Assembly (NCBI RefSeq): GCF_033568475.1
Contig: NC_133123.1
Location: forward strand, 6,324,001-6,388,000
DNA: 64,000 bases
Reading direction: 5' to 3'
Origin: Henckelia pumila
Lineage: Eukaryota; Streptophyta; Magnoliopsida; Lamiales; Gesneriaceae
Of this stretch, positions 12,240 through 25,310 are shown in pieces. The position numbers and the translations under genes were made by a program. Positions within the stretch are counted from its first letter, which is position 1, and every line of letters starts with the position of its first letter. Below the pieces are notes generated by a model. It was not told the origin of the DNA and searched no databases. It saw only the letters and a list, made by a program, of their open reading frames with translations.

Positions 12240-12470
12240 TTTTGTGTGATTCCAAAAATAAAATCATGAGAATTTATGCCCAAAGTAGACAATATCATAC
12301 TATTATTGAGATATCCAAGTTCTGTTGTTTTAATAAGTGGTATTATAGACATGGTCATGTAAGACGCGTGCCTTCATTGATAAACTATGAGAGTTTGTGT
12401 CAAAAGTGGACAATATCATACTATTGTGACGATATATTCAAGTTATGTTGTTCTAACAACCTCGATTGGT
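12240..12470 (+). repeat. Degenerate LTR end and primer-binding-site remnant, present twice
   Basis: Two related blocks about 120 bp apart contain the words ATGCCCAAAGTAGACAATAT and GTGGACAATATCATACTATT, each followed by a line resembling GTTCTGTTGTTTTAATAAG. After the first comes TGGTATTATAG, which looks like a decayed TGGTATCAGAG tRNA-Met primer site. I recall similar lines at the end of many plant LTRs. No coding region accompanies them. Confidence 0.4.
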
Positions 12471-13720
12471 TAATCATTGATAACTTCACGTACAAATATC
12501 CAAAACTTTCATCAAGGCATATTGGATCGAATGTTTAGATAACAACAATGAGATTAATTGGAAAAAAAATTATGTATTGTTACCTCATAAATTGTTCTTG
12601 GATAAGTTGAATGATTTACTAAAATAAACTCTTTGTCATATACTTGAGTTCTTTTTAATTACGAGAAGAGATACATGTATCGGAAAATTTTTACCCGGAT
12701 ATATGTAAATTACTAAATCCACGCAAATCATATATGCATAGTATATACTTACATTTAATACATTCAATTCTGGTGAACAATACACTTAAGCATAGCTTGG
12801 TTCACTGACATGATGAATAATATGAAGATAATAAATCAGTACATAAAAATAGATAATATAATAACAAATGTCATTAATTCTCGAAAGAACTTGAACCAAA
12901 CATTAAATAAAGGAAGAACATGTAAACAATCAACGTGTTATGTCCACACAAAACGATGCCTAAAGTATTAAACTGGACATAATGTTGGTCCAACAATTAC
13001 TCCTGCTAAAAGAATAATGAAATGTAGTGTTTGTGCTACTACACAATTTAAAAATTATCGTTATATCTTCACTATCAGCTCTATCTTTTGTCGAAACATC
13101 ATATTTATATTAATCACATCTGACATGTTACAACAAAAGTGCTACTGTGACTGAAGTTTTTTTTAAAAAACAAAAATATGATACAGTCTATTTATTCATA
13201 ATATAATATAATGCAAAACACATTATTGGCATCTCACTAATTGTTTTTTATAATTGATGATAATTATATATTTTTAAATTATACAAAACTAAAAATTATA
13301 TTTTGATCATATTCTCAGCAGAGTGAGCCACAAGACTCACAAGTCAAATATAGCGAGTAGCGAGGGTCGAGGCATCGAGGGAGGTAGATTGGGCCGGATC
13401 TTTTGAATATAAATGAAACCCTAATATTCTACATTTTACGGCCCACATTCAAAACACAGGCCATTTGTAGATGGATCATTTAATTTGCACGAGCCGTTCA
13501 TACAAAACATGGGCCGTTCATGTACTCAACACATTCTTCGCAAATTGTTAAAATTTCATATTTATAATAATTTTAATAAAGATTACATTTTTTACATGTA
13601 CACCAGGCGTGTATTTTAATAATTTTAGTATAATATATGTTAAAGAATTTTAGTATTATATGTTTAAGATTTCTATAAAATAAAGATGATCGTATTCTCA
13701 AATCTTATTTTATAAGTAAA

Positions 13721-13760
<40 letters not shown>
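13721..13760. repeat. (TTA)n microsatellite
   Basis: About 13 TTA units, about 180 bp upstream of the trihelix gene start. Confidence 0.85.
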
Positions 13761-13811
13761 TTTATTTCTCACTCTTTATTATATTATATTATTTTATATT
13801 ATATTATATTA

Positions 13812-13818
13812 TATAAAT
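13812..13818 (+). promoter_or_regulatory. Candidate TATA box of the trihelix gene
   Basis: TATAAAT lies about 127 bp before the ATG at 13945, where the composition changes from A/T-only to mixed. The spacing fits a plant TATA box with a 5' UTR of about 95 bases. The surrounding DNA is A/T-rich, so chance matches are likely. Confidence 0.4.
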
Positions 13819-13944
13819 TTGAAAGCCCCCACCGTGGAGTTTATGTTCGGTTACACACCCCACCGGTGCTTTGCCTCGGACTCCTCCTCTGTTCGCAAAC
13901 TAAAATAAATACCTCTCAGAATCCCGCCGCCGCAAGCCACCGAC

Positions 13945-15000
13945 ATGTCGCCTTCACCCACCACTCCTACCCCTCCTTACTCCGCCGCAGCCTCCCCCAT
14001 CTCCGACGACGACAAAGATCTCCATTCATCCCCTCCCTCACCGACGAAACCCGAACTTCCGCCGCCGGCGATACGAACCCCGGGTTTTCCGACCCGCGAG
14101 GACTGTTGGTCAGAGGATGCAACTCAGACGCTCATTGATGCTTGGGGGGCACGCTACGTGGAGCTTAACCGCAAAAACCTCCACCGCAAGGACTGGCAGG
14201 AGGTTGCCGACGCCGTCAATGCCATCCACGCCACTTCCCTTAAGCTTCGCCGCACCGACGTCCAGTGTAAGAACCGCATCGACACCGTCAAAAAGAAGTA
14301 CAAGATCGAGAAGCCTAAGGTCGTTCAATCAAACGGCCGCTACTCCTCCACGTGGCCCCATTTCCGCAGCGTTGACGCCCTCATTGGTGACGCTTTCTAC
14401 AAGACTAACTGTAACTCCAATGGTCACAGCAGGAGCCTTCGCCGCAGAGTTTCTCTTTCGCCGGAGGCCTCGTCATCTTCCCCGCCTCCACCTGAGGCAC
14501 TCACCCATTACCGGATGAATCCACCGGCCATGATCCACCACCAAGAAAAAGATCAAGTTTTTAGTCATCTTCTGAGACCACCATGGTCTGTACCTGTTGG
14601 GCCAAGGTCTAAGCGGAGCATGACGAATTTCTCTGTCATGGCGGCGGCGGCCGCGGTTATGAAGGCTAAAGAGGATGAAGAAGAGGATTCTGCAGCTTGG
14701 GGTCGGGGGTCATCGGCAGTGGGAATGAAAAGGAAAGGGCCAATGGGAGAGAAAGGGGCAGTGGTGGCGGAGGGGTATACGAGGTTAGCAGAGGCCATAG
14801 CAAGTTTAGGGAAGATATACGAGAAAGTGGAGGTGGCGAAGCAGAGGCAGATGGTGGAGTTGGAGAAACAAAGGATGCAGTTTGCGAAGGATTTGGAGAT
14901 CCAGAGAATGAAGTTATTCGTGGAATCACAGGTCCAGTTCGAGAGGCTTAATCGACTCAAGCACAATTCACAAAGTAGTAAGTGTCTAAAACCCAATTGA
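13945..15000 (+). CDS. Trihelix transcription factor, ASIL/SIP1-like clade
   Basis: Protein of 351 residues. A Ser/Pro-rich N-terminus is followed by a single trihelix (Myb/SANT-like) DNA-binding domain at about residues 54-122. Its conserved tryptophans fall in [18 protein letters not shown] (W55, W67) and [11 protein letters not shown] (W84), followed by [21 protein letters not shown] central Gly/Ser/Ala-rich region leads to a C-terminal amphipathic helix at about 280-335 ([20 protein letters not shown], then [20 protein letters not shown]), the coiled coil typical of this clade. Family members bind GT elements and repress embryonic or seed-maturation genes; that role is inferred. A strong donor-like GTAAGT at 14978, 23 bases before the stop, suggests that the last codons could be replaced by a spliced 3' exon. 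Confidence 0.88.
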   Translation: MSPSPTTPTPPYSAAASPISDDDKDLHSSPPSPTKPELPPPAIRTPGFPTREDCWSEDATQTLIDAWGARYVELNRKNLHRKDWQEVADAVNAIHATSLKLRRTDVQCKNRIDTVKKKYKIEKPKVVQSNGRYSSTWPHFRSVDALIGDAFYKTNCNSNGHSRSLRRRVSLSPEASSSSPPPPEALTHYRMNPPAMIHHQEKDQVFSHLLRPPWSVPVGPRSKRSMTNFSVMAAAAAVMKAKEDEEEDSAAWGRGSSAVGMKRKGPMGEKGAVVAEGYTRLAEAIASLGKIYEKVEVAKQRQMVELEKQRMQFAKDLEIQRMKLFVESQVQFERLNRLKHNSQSSKCLKPN

Positions 15001-17433
15001 CTTATCTTTTGAAGCTTTTGTTTTGTGTTGCGAAGCTGCGTATGGATCATGCTGCATTGCTCCGACAAAGGAAAAAAACAAGAAGAAGAAATTGGCATTT
15101 TCTTTTAGTATTCTGCTTGCTACCTAAGCACATTGGTATCTTGCAGTCTCACTGGTACAGTAAGAATGTATAATGTTAGAGATGGAAAGAGTAAGTATTT
15201 TGTGTTCCACCATTTGTATATGGATTTACAGAGTTTGGTTTGGTACCCATTGAGATGTAACTCTATAGAACTTGCAAATTGGTGTTACGCCGGGGGATCA
15301 TTTCTCCTTACAAGATCAGATTGTTTTAATGCACCTTGCTTATTTGATTCAATATATTTTGCACGTTTAGTTGTTCTATCGTTTTTTAGATTAATACTTA
15401 CTCCATGAAGATTATGTTTGTTTTGTGCTTCAGTTGATCGCATAAATCAACTCTGTTCTCTGCAATCATGGATTTTGGATAACTTCTCTTGTGATATGCT
15501 ATAAGGGTACAAGTTTGTATAGGTTTGCATGAAATGGTGTCTAATAGCAATTTTACCATTCCAGATCCTCTATTTTCATTAGATAATTGGGTGAGTTGGT
15601 TTTTGAATGTTTCTAGAAACCGAGCATTGCCCATTTTGTACTTTATGAACGAACATCAGATTTGCGGCTGGTGATGACTTCTTATTATTCCTTTTTGAAA
15701 GTCTTTTGGGTGACTCTGTTGTCTTGTTTAATTAAACTAGATATGGGATTTTTCACTCCTTTTCTTTAACTAATCGAAAATGTTACCTGATTAATTTCAT
15801 CTCTTATTCCTTCACATACTGATTAGTTGGGGCATCGTATTTATTTCGGCATTGTCTGGAACATACTTTACACATGTTTGGTTCTCATATGATTCATTAA
15901 ACCAAAGCGTCCCCTTAGTCGATTTTGCATTCCTCTGAGATGTTAGACAATACAGTGCCGATAGCACTTCATAGTTTTAATATAATCAAATTCTAATACT
16001 TCCTGTTCCTATTTGAATAGCGAGAAGAGAGTTTTTGATTGTTTGTAAGATTAAACATAGTTGCACATCATGTATTTTTAGGCCTATGTATGCAATGCTA
16101 ATTTTTGGTTCTTGGGGGATTTATCGGATTACGATGAGTCCAACATCATCAGAATTTTGGCATTTGTAGGTCATAGATTCGTTTTGTAGTTTGGCCAGGA
16201 CATTTCCACTGTTTTAATTTAGCCTTATGTCACTGTTGCCAGTATCAATCGAGTTACATTGAAACAAGTACATTTGATCCAATGTGAGGAGTTAATTGTA
16301 AATTCTGAAAGATGATTTTTACCGAGTAAATGGACCGTTGGCTTCTAAAATTGCTGCTGCATAAGACCAAACATTCATAAGTTATCAAGTTCCCAAGTAA
16401 CACCCCCAAAAACAAGTTGGTAGATCATATTTATCTCTTGGTCTTTTATTTGTTCATTATCCACTCCATTCAATGCGTGCTGAGTCTGCTGACCCTCAAA
16501 AAGGTTTCGATAATACCACACTGTATCTATATTGCACAGACTGAACCTCTACTTAAATCATTTCTAGTACCACAAATGTTTGTGGCTTTCTCATATTATT
16601 TCCTGGAATCCTGCATGAGTTTCATACTGGTAATATTATCCATCAGAAGCCATTCTAGCCTGGAATCTGAATTGTCGTCTGTTTCAAGTTTAATCTTCCA
16701 AGTAATGAACTAACACAAACTCGATATATTCTTGAAATTAAAATTTTTAACACATGCGTTTCATCTCCTGTTTAGCAGATGGTTACTTATAGAGACTCAA
16801 CAGCATCAAACTGGCTAGCTTTCAGCGGATGATATGGTCGGTTTCAGTTAAGCTCTGCATATACATACAGGTCTGGCTAATTTAGATATCATTGTTATTG
16901 TTATTATGATAGCTATTTAGATTGAGACTTTCTTGAGTTATCAGGTTAATTTGTTTCATGACGAGTATACTGTGAATTAAGTGCTATATTTTTCTTCTTT
17001 TTGGGACTCAAATGGAAGGTGTAACTTATAATCCGTCGAATTCTTGCATCTTGTTTTATTCTCAAATGCCTCTTTTGATACTTGTACCACCGAAAAACTT
17101 TCCATTGTAACAAGTTACCGAGTTAAATTCTGCTGAAAGTGTTATTCAAACAATGGTGATTAACATTTTAGTCTTCTGACATTCTCACTTTTGTAAGTTT
17201 TTGAATATAAAATATTGATGTCACCTTTCGGCCATTACAGAAATTTTCCCGCGTCATTTTCTCAACAAATACCCTAATTAATAATAAGGGGTCAAAATCA
17301 TAGGTCCACCAAAAAGTCAAATAGAATGTTTATGAAAAATTGAAAGAGGGGCAATGCGGTGTGTTTTCTTATTATAAAATTCTCCGAACAAATAAAAATT
17401 CAACTCCATTAGTTGATTTACTATTTATCGTTG
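15001..17433 (+). other. Region downstream of the trihelix gene (UTR/intron-like)
   Basis: This stretch is less AT-rich than the surrounding intergenic DNA and carries T-rich tracts and several GT/AG words, as transcribed 3' UTR or intron sequence would. No frame here has a recognisable domain. It may contain a 3' exon of the trihelix gene, but I could not define one. Confidence 0.35.
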
Positions 17434-17436
17434 TAA

Positions 17437-18202
17437 GGGAGTGTTTGGTAGAATTTTTACAAAGTGCTTCTTAGCTTCTAGCTGCATAAAAGTGTTTTTG
17501 AGTGTTTGTAAATGTTAAATTCTGCTTTAGCTTCTACAACTTTTATCAAAAAGCAAGAAACTAAAATTTGCAAAAAGTTGATACTTTTTTTGGCTTTGCT
17601 TTTTTGTTTTAGATATAAAATTACAAGTTGACATATATACCATTAATAAACTTATCATATTACATATGATTTTATTATTATTTTTAAATATTTTTTTAAT
17701 TTTACATTATTATTACAAGTATTTTTTTAAAAAAATATTTTTTTTAATTTTACATTATTATTACAAGCATTTTTTTAAAAAATATTTTTTAAAATTTTAC
17801 GTTATTATTACAAGCATTTATTTAAATATATATAATATATATATTGCATTTTCATACATTCTTGTACATATCTTGTATATTTATAAAAAAATTTCATTTT
17901 TTATATTTTTATTTTTATTAATCTTATATATTTTTTCAAGTATTCATCTTATAAAAAATAAAATATTTTAACTCATTTTTTATAGTGCGAGTATCAAAAA
18001 TTAAATAATCAAATAAGAGTATGGTTATCATTTAGTTAAAAAATTAAGTTTGAAAGCAATTATTCTCCAAACACAAAACTTTAGCTTGTATTAATTTTCA
18101 ATTTTTATTTCCAAACATTCCCTATTTTAGCTTCTAACCAACTTCAAAATAATCTTTACTAGAATCATTTTTTAATAAGTAAAAACTCTCTAAAACACTC
18201 CC
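17437..18202. mobile_element. Tourist-like MITE, 766 bp, with internal repeats
   Basis: The left end GGGAGTGTTTGG and right end AAAACACTCCC are inverted, and both sides are flanked by TAA. The interior has three tandem, diverged units of about 57 bp containing the words TTTTACATTATTATTACAAG and ATTTTTT. It shares its end sequence with the nested MITE at 9029-9710, so the two are probably one family with different bodies. The 101-codon frame inside (17666-17971) is low-complexity I/L/F/Y and not a gene. Confidence 0.75.
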
Positions 18203-18730
18203 TAAATGTTCCAATTGATTGCCATTACGCCGATATAATCATATATACATCCAACTAAAATCATGATTGGATTTATATTTGTAAAATCGAGTGTTTGCTG
18301 CTATAACAAAAAATCCAAATAACGGTTGGGATAGTGTGTGTACATTTGTGAAGGAATCATAGAGTTTGAACTGATCATACTAACCAAGCCGAATTAACAA
18401 CATGCATCAAAGTATTTGATAATACAAGACCTTAAGAATATTTCAAAACAAACTCAAAAATCATATGCAATAATACTAATAAAATATGAGTTATTATCAT
18501 ATTATATATATAATAGAGTAAATCAATATTGAATTTGTATACAAAGAAGACCACGACTTGAATAGAAATTTTTGCATGCCTCGAACCAGTTTCACATGAT
18601 ATTCCTGCTAAAAACAAATTACATCATTCACTGCACTGGAAAACGTATACAAGTATTTAACAATTAAATAATCAAAAGAGAATATAAATTCTTCTTTTTT
18701 TGCCAAAAATTATATTTACGTAACATTTGA

Positions 18731-19081
18731 GTTTCGTTTAGACATATACTTTAAAAACGTTTTTAGTGTTTTATAAGTGAAAAAACTTAAAATATGTGTT
18801 TGGATAAAATTTTTATAAAATGTTTTTGAAAAATATTTTTTAAAAAATGTTCTCCAAATATAGTATTTAAATAATATATTAGAGGTGTTTTTAAATATTT
18901 TTAAAATGAAACTATGGAATACAAGGATGAACAATATTACTTTTGAAATGTTAAAATATTTTTATAAAATAGTTGTCTAAACACATATTTATTCTTAAAA
19001 AAAACTTTTAAAACATTTTGTAAAAAGTTTTTTAAATACACTTTTATAAAAACATTTTATAAGTACATGTCCAAATGAAAT
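18731..19081. repeat. Possible MITE with 22-bp imperfect inverted ends
   Basis: The left end GTTTCGTTTAGACATATACT and the reverse complement of the right end (ATTTCATTTGGACATGTACT) match at about 16 of 20 positions. The body repeats TTTTATAAAA-type words. No target duplication was identified. Confidence 0.5.
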
Positions 19082-19843
19082 CTTGATTTTCTTTTTTATT
19101 TATTATTAAAGACCAACTGATCTTTCAACCCATTTTCCGACCTTGTCTTGAGATGAATGAAATCTAATACACAAGATCATTAACTCAAGATCATAACTTT
19201 TAATGACTAGAACTCCAAAAAAAAAAAACAATATAATGTATTTGTCAACATGCAATGAACGCGGTGTCATATTTAAATTTTTTTTCTTAAGGTGAAAATG
19301 AACATATTCAGCCAAATGAAAAACAGCATGTCTTTCTTTCCTATGAAAGATTAATTGATTACTAAAACCCTAACCCAGTTTAATTTTAGAAGTCTGAAGT
19401 CTTCTTCCTCATGAATAACATGCATTCATGTAATAATTCCTTCTACCTATTTTTCTCATAAAATATATCAAATTTTGCATATGATTCATCGCTACATATT
19501 TCATTTTAAGACGCATTAAAATTGAACTAAAAGATTCAAAATTCCTGGACATATACATTAATAATCTTCATAAATTAATTACGTACTATATATATGAAGT
19601 ATTAATTTAATGATATTTAGTTCGACAGAAAACAGTAAAAACGCAGGCAATGCATGCAGTTCAGCAGTTTGAATGACAATTAATTACAGCTAAATATTAT
19701 CAATATTCAACAGTTGAATATATATATATACTTTGTCTGAAAAATACAGACTGCCCATTATAAACCCTAGGAACCCTGACAAATTAAACCCACCACATAT
19801 ATTTAAAAATAAAGCATGAGAGAATCTTGGCCTTTGGTTTTCC

Positions 19844-19846
<3 letters not shown>

Positions 19847-19884
<38 letters not shown>
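19847..19884. repeat. (AT)n microsatellite
   Basis: Nineteen AT dinucleotides in a row. Confidence 0.9.
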
Positions 19885-19887
<3 letters not shown>

Positions 19888-21677
19888 AACACACAATATA
19901 TCTGCAGAATCCCATTTTATCTAGAATCAGTTTGTTCTTTGGAGATCATATATACCTTTTCTAAAAGTTTGATAAATCCCAAGTCATATATTGGTCTTGG
20001 AAATTTTTCTGATTTAAATCTTTGACTAATTAGCTATCTCATGAGAATCATATCCAAGTCACCCTCTCAATCCATAGGACTTCATTGCTTATGACTGATA
20101 ACTCGTGTCTCGATTTTGTTTGACGATCAGTGAATCATAGACAGACTATCTATGTATTTTATGCCACACAAATATAAAAGTTATTGTATCTTTAGTTGAT
20201 GATAATGCATTTTAGTACAGTGTAGGGCTAATTTGGGCATCTAATATTTTGCGGAAAATGAATTCTGATTTAAGGCATATATATACTTTACTATGCCTCA
20301 CGAGCCTCTTAAAATTAAAAAAATAAAAATTTGTTATGCAATATTCTATTACCTAATTACCCGTATATATAAATTTTTTGTTAAATTATTGATTGGTCAT
20401 TAGCCCAAGATATTAACATGATATTTATTCTTTCGCTTGGGAAAAATTAAAGCGTTGGGACAAAAACGAATAATTGTGATGTCCCACAAAATCTGTACAG
20501 ACAGGAGGCAAAATCTAGTAAAGATGCAAAGGACAATCGAGTTTAAATGAAAATTATGAAATGCACTCACCATTATCTTATTATAATATGTCAAAGAAAT
20601 CGAATTAGTGGGGGAGTTTATGATAATGGAGTTTTTAATTAATAGAATATGATATATAATTAAATAAGCATTTCTTGATTTCTCGTACACCTGAGTGATA
20701 TCACATTAATGATGAGATTTTCATATTAAATATTGGGACATAAAATCCTTCAAAATGGAGGTTCCTATGCATGGGATGAATCATCATCATGAAGCTAATA
20801 ATATTCATAATATAACTCTAATATTGAATCACAAATAATATAATTTTTTTTTTTTTTAAAAAAAGTGCAGCAATATATGTATGGTACGTATTCTTTAATA
20901 TCTGGAAAAAATGAAGATAAAAACATGAAAATGCGACCCCCTGATCAGCTAGCTCTCTAAATCTGTGGGGAGCAAAAAATCTGCCAGAATCCTAAAAGAT
21001 GCTATAGAAAGAAAATTGGAAGGCTGACATGCAATTGAGAGTACTAAAAATGTGGCCTAGCTAACCACAAATTGGTGAGATTTTTGTGAACAAAAAGCTT
21101 GAAAAAGAAGGGAACCGAAGGATTCTATCTGGTGTCAGTGAAAAAGGGTCCATTAATTTGTATGTCGAAAGAAATAAACAAGAAAAATGTCGCCATTCTC
21201 GAGGTGGAACTTACAGGAGACTGAAACACATGCTTAAAAACACTGCATTGGTCTCAATAAGAGCTGGGAAATGTTTGATGGTAAGGGGTTAGATTTGATT
21301 TTTCTGTCAAAATTGTCTTTCATTGGTTCTTATCTAGGGTTTATGAATATACCTTTGATCCCATTACTTGTAACATACTAACATGGGCCTTGTGATATGT
21401 ATCTGATTAATTTGATTCTTAATTCTTGTGGATAATAATATATATCCTCAAGTAATTTTTCCTTATAAGATCGGATTAGATTACATTAATCGAATATATT
21501 TTTACTCAGACATGTTTAGCTTACACAGACACTGACGAAATTAAATCCTATATAGGTCAAATTATAGCAAGTATATATATATATTATAGTTAAGAATGAA
21601 CAGAAACCATTTTCAATAATAGAGAAGAAAGATCATTACCCAGTAGTACTTGTAATTGGATCCATTGGTTGGGGGAA

Positions 21678-22211
21678 TCAAGAAAATGGCATAGAACTGG
21701 GGGAATTGGAATCATCATCAGGCCTTCCACTACTACTACTACTACTTCCAGTCGTCTTCTTCTTCTTCTTCTTGTAAGGGATCCCTCTGGCCTTAGCTTG
21801 GCATTCCTTGACTTCCCTCAGATAAATCCTGATTGCGCCGCTGGCAAACGGGTTGTTTTCCGGCGATCCGCCGTTTTCCTCGTAGGCGGCACGAAGCCTG
21901 CCGATGAGTGCATCGAGGCTACCCCAAGCCTGCCTCAGTGGGCAGGCGCAAGGCGCCGGAGGCTCCGGCTGCCCGAAAAAGATGCAGCCTTGCAAGTGAA
22001 CCTTAGTCTTTCCGAACTGATCCAAGTACCTCAAGAAATCCAGCACGTGGTTGCTGTTGCACTGAGACAGCGACACCGGAGGCCTCTGGTTTTTCAAGAA
22101 CTGGCCGAAAGTGTTCCAGTCCCTCCTCTTCTGGGACTCGTAGCGGCTGGGAGTAATAGCCGCCGCCGCCGCCGACGAATCCCCTTCGGACAAATCTTTT
22201 CCTCTCTCCAT
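21678..22211 (-). CDS. ALOG-domain protein, LIGHT-SENSITIVE SHORT HYPOCOTYLS (LSH)/G1-like family
   Basis: A 177-residue single-exon frame. The ALOG domain spans about residues 22-147, recognised from [77 protein letters not shown] and [21 protein letters not shown] Cys/His insert (CACP and nearby) is typical. It is followed by GIPY and six lysines (residues 147-152), the family's nuclear localisation signal, then a Ser-rich tail. A short poly-Ala run sits at residues 14-18. ALOG proteins are nuclear DNA-binding regulators of organ boundaries, meristem maturation and light responses; the domain is thought to derive from a retrotransposon tyrosine recombinase. Which LSH number this is cannot be told from the sequence alone. 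No defect is seen. Confidence 0.93.
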   Translation of the reverse strand: MERGKDLSEGDSSAAAAAITPSRYESQKRRDWNTFGQFLKNQRPPVSLSQCNSNHVLDFLRYLDQFGKTKVHLQGCIFFGQPEPPAPCACPLRQAWGSLDALIGRLRAAYEENGGSPENNPFASGAIRIYLREVKECQAKARGIPYKKKKKKTTGSSSSSSGRPDDDSNSPSSMPFS

Positions 22212-25200
22212 ACCATCAATTATCTTCTTCTACCTGATTGTTTGCTAAATAAGGGAAAGTGTGTGAAGGTTAAAAGGAATAGTTATTTGGAGCAATCGGA
22301 AGATGAAGAAATCACATCAAAAGACAGTGGTATTTGGGGTTGAGCTGACATGCAATGGGCCACCATGCAGTTGCTTTCTGCTTCCTTTTTTTCTTCATAA
22401 AATTTTTATTCCTTCAATCAATGAGTTTAATAAATCATTTTTTGGTATTTTGTGAACATTATCACCTCATTAATTTGTACTACTAAATACCCCATTGAAA
22501 ATATTGTTCTTGCTACTTGACAAAATATAATCCAGTCATGAGTGGGGATCCCTTGGGCAGTGACAGCCCATGCCCTAATTACGGATTCTCATGTTTAGGA
22601 ATATATATTATTAATTTTGAATTTTTTTTTTATACCCCCCAAAAATTCTACTACAAATCACTTTTCTTTTTCTTTTTCTTTTTTTTTTTAAAAAAAACTA
22701 ATTTGCCTCACTTAATTATAAACATACCATCTCCAATGCTTCTTGTATTTGGCGCTCACTCAAATCAAACATTTTAATTTATTTTATTTGTTGAAGTAAA
22801 TTTAATTTCTATGAATCTCAACTTCCTTTGTTGTCACTTTATGAGGATATATATTGTGTGGATTATATAGTGGATTTAAAGTCTGCGTAACTTAATTTTA
22901 AATTAAACCACTTTCTTATCACTTTAATGAAGATTTGATTTTTCCTATATTATCATCTTCATCACTGATATTAAGCATAAAATAATCGTAATATTGACAC
23001 TATATTTTATGTTACATTGAAAATAACAATATATTATTATTGATATGGGATCAGCTTAGGAATAAAACGGACCCCTCATGTTATCAGCATATATACATGG
23101 GACCTATTTAAACTTAATAATTCTCAAATTAATCCAACTGTAGTTAATTAGCCCTCTAATGAATCATGGTCCTGTGCATTGTCCAACATGTATGTATGTC
23201 TACGGTTAATGAGAATATGAGATCTTACTTTTAGGGTATCGTCTAAATCATAGATTTAATGATTTATATTATAAGTTGAACGCTACCGTATGACCAGTTT
23301 CGGAACATTAATTGCACAATTAAGGCACTAATTAACTTGATGTGACCGGCCAGTACTACTCGATCCAAATGAAAGGAATAAAATATATAATTAAAATAAG
23401 TGACATATATATATGTATATATTATAATATATAGTGCATTATATATACTGTTGCAATTTCTACAATGTTGTGGCTGTCGTTTTCAAATGGAATTGGAATA
23501 TTTTTCACACATATGTATCTGAGGAGTTATGGATACAAATCCCAATTGGGAGCACTCCTGTCAAGGTTTCCGGAAACAGGATTTAATTGCATCAAAAGGC
23601 ATGCATGTATTGGAATATACAACAGTGGCACTTTGCCCTACCGCAAACAAATTACATTAATACATTAAACATCTATTTTATATACTATAGGGTCGTGGCG
23701 CGTATAGAAAATAGAGAAGAAATTAAAGTACAAGTTTTTTTTTTTAAAAAAATAATAATAATAAATGAAATGTGGAATATGAAGTTGATGGTATAAAAAA
23801 TTTGTTATTCTAGAGTATATTTCACTTTAATATCGTATGTACGTATATACAACACTTAGGGCCGGCGACATAGACAACCGAATTAACTTCGGAATTTATT
23901 CAGTACACAACACATTATTAAATATTAGTCGAATGATCTAGATAGATACAGAGAAAGAGAGTTAACTCCGATACCTGCATGTGTACTCGGAATCTCAGTC
24001 GATGTTGGTAATCGATTAAATGGACAGTAGCTGTCCAAATTAATGTACACGTTCATACAATATATAATCTAGCAATTGCTTCATTTTAGTGTCCCACATG
24101 AAAGTTACGTTGCGGGATTTTGACTCGACTTGAACGTTTAAATTAGCTTGAACCAGTGTGTTTATATAAGATAATTTTAGTGTTCCTTATTGAAGTTAAT
24201 TACATTAATGTTGTGACGAAGTTTATTTACGTTTGGTTCAAATGGCAACAAATATTAATGATTTAGCTGCCGAGGAAGATGTAACGATCTGTACTGTACT
24301 AAATAATTGTATAATAATGATATAATTATCGATATCAACAACAATAATATAATTAAACGCTGAGGTTTGCGGGAAGTGACCGAAGGAAAAAAAAATTTAA
24401 TTAGTTAATTATGATATGGTGCTGATTTTCCAGCCTGTATATAATCAATTCATTAATAAGACAAAATGCAGATTAGTGGTTTCCAGATGTTATTTTTTCT
24501 CCTCTTATTACCAAGTTTAAGCCAATTTTATTATATTACTTAGATAAATGACATTGGTTAACATTTAATTCTTACTGGCATTATTTATTTTTATTAGAGA
24601 AATTGCAATTTTTGGCCAGTTAGTTGGCCGGTTTTGAGTTTTAATTTGGTCATATAACTCATCCATGTTTGGTTCTTATTCAATGACTTTGTTTTTTGTT
24701 TTGTTTTGTTTTGTTTTGAGGGTTTAATTTATGTTTTTAACTTGAAACCACTAAATCTATGTTGCTTATTTGACAACCGATATATACTCTTCTACATGGC
24801 TAGCTCGAATAAACTCTATCTAAGAAAAATATAGAAAGAGGAACGACAAACTTATTTCCTCCCATTTTGAAATATTAGTATTTTTTTCTTAATTTTCCTT
24901 TTTTTTTTTGGGATTTAATTTAACGTTACAAGAGCTACGTAGAAAAAATGACAGTGCCAAATAAACAATATTCAATAGCCATTGGATTTTGGTTTTTAAA
25001 AAAATCAAAATTCCGAAAAAAAATCCATATTATTATATAAAAACAAAGAATTAATTAGTTACATGAATAAAACTCGTATCAGATCAATTTGACAAACTAA
25101 AAAAAAATGCTTTTTTTTTCTTTTTATTGTTAATTTAAAACAATGAGGGAAGTGACTGCTGACCAGTCTGAAGGGCCTACTCACTAGATTCTCGTTTCAC

Positions 25201-25310
25201 TATTTATTATTTTTACTTCATGTTTTACAATTATTGGGGAGGGGGTTTTGTGTTAATAATAAACATGTAAATTAAATATTACAAACTTGGCTAGTACATA
25301 AATGAGATAA

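Larger units (their letters stand above)
10166..13811. other. Intergenic DNA with repeat remnants
   Basis: No gene could be supported. The stretch contains an (AT)n tract at 10568-10595, an LTR-like remnant near 12.2-12.5 kb, and a (TTA)n tract at 13721-13760. Open frames at 12022-12267 and 12242-12538 lie in the LTR-like remnant and show no protein domain. Confidence 0.5.
18206..21677. other. AT-rich intergenic DNA
   Basis: No gene supported. Contents: a possible MITE at 18731-19081 and an (AT)n tract at 19847-19884. A moderately mixed stretch near 20.9-21.3 kb lies downstream of the minus-strand ALOG gene. Its 68-codon frame at 21086-21292 has no domain I recognise. Confidence 0.45.

Noticed and set aside
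14110-15098. Frames on both strands overlapping the trihelix gene
   Set aside because: Shadow frames; the domain and coiled coil are only in the 13945-15000 frame.
17666-17971. 101-codon plus-strand frame rich in Ile, Leu, Phe and Tyr that could be read as a membrane protein
   Set aside because: It lies within a MITE with repeated A/T-rich units; the composition alone gives hydrophobic codons.
20900-21300. Moderately mixed stretch near the ALOG gene checked for a microRNA precursor
   Set aside because: I saw no match to common plant microRNAs that I know and no convincing hairpin.
21669-22343. 224-codon plus-strand frame
   Set aside because: It is the antisense shadow of the ALOG gene, which has a clear domain on the minus strand.
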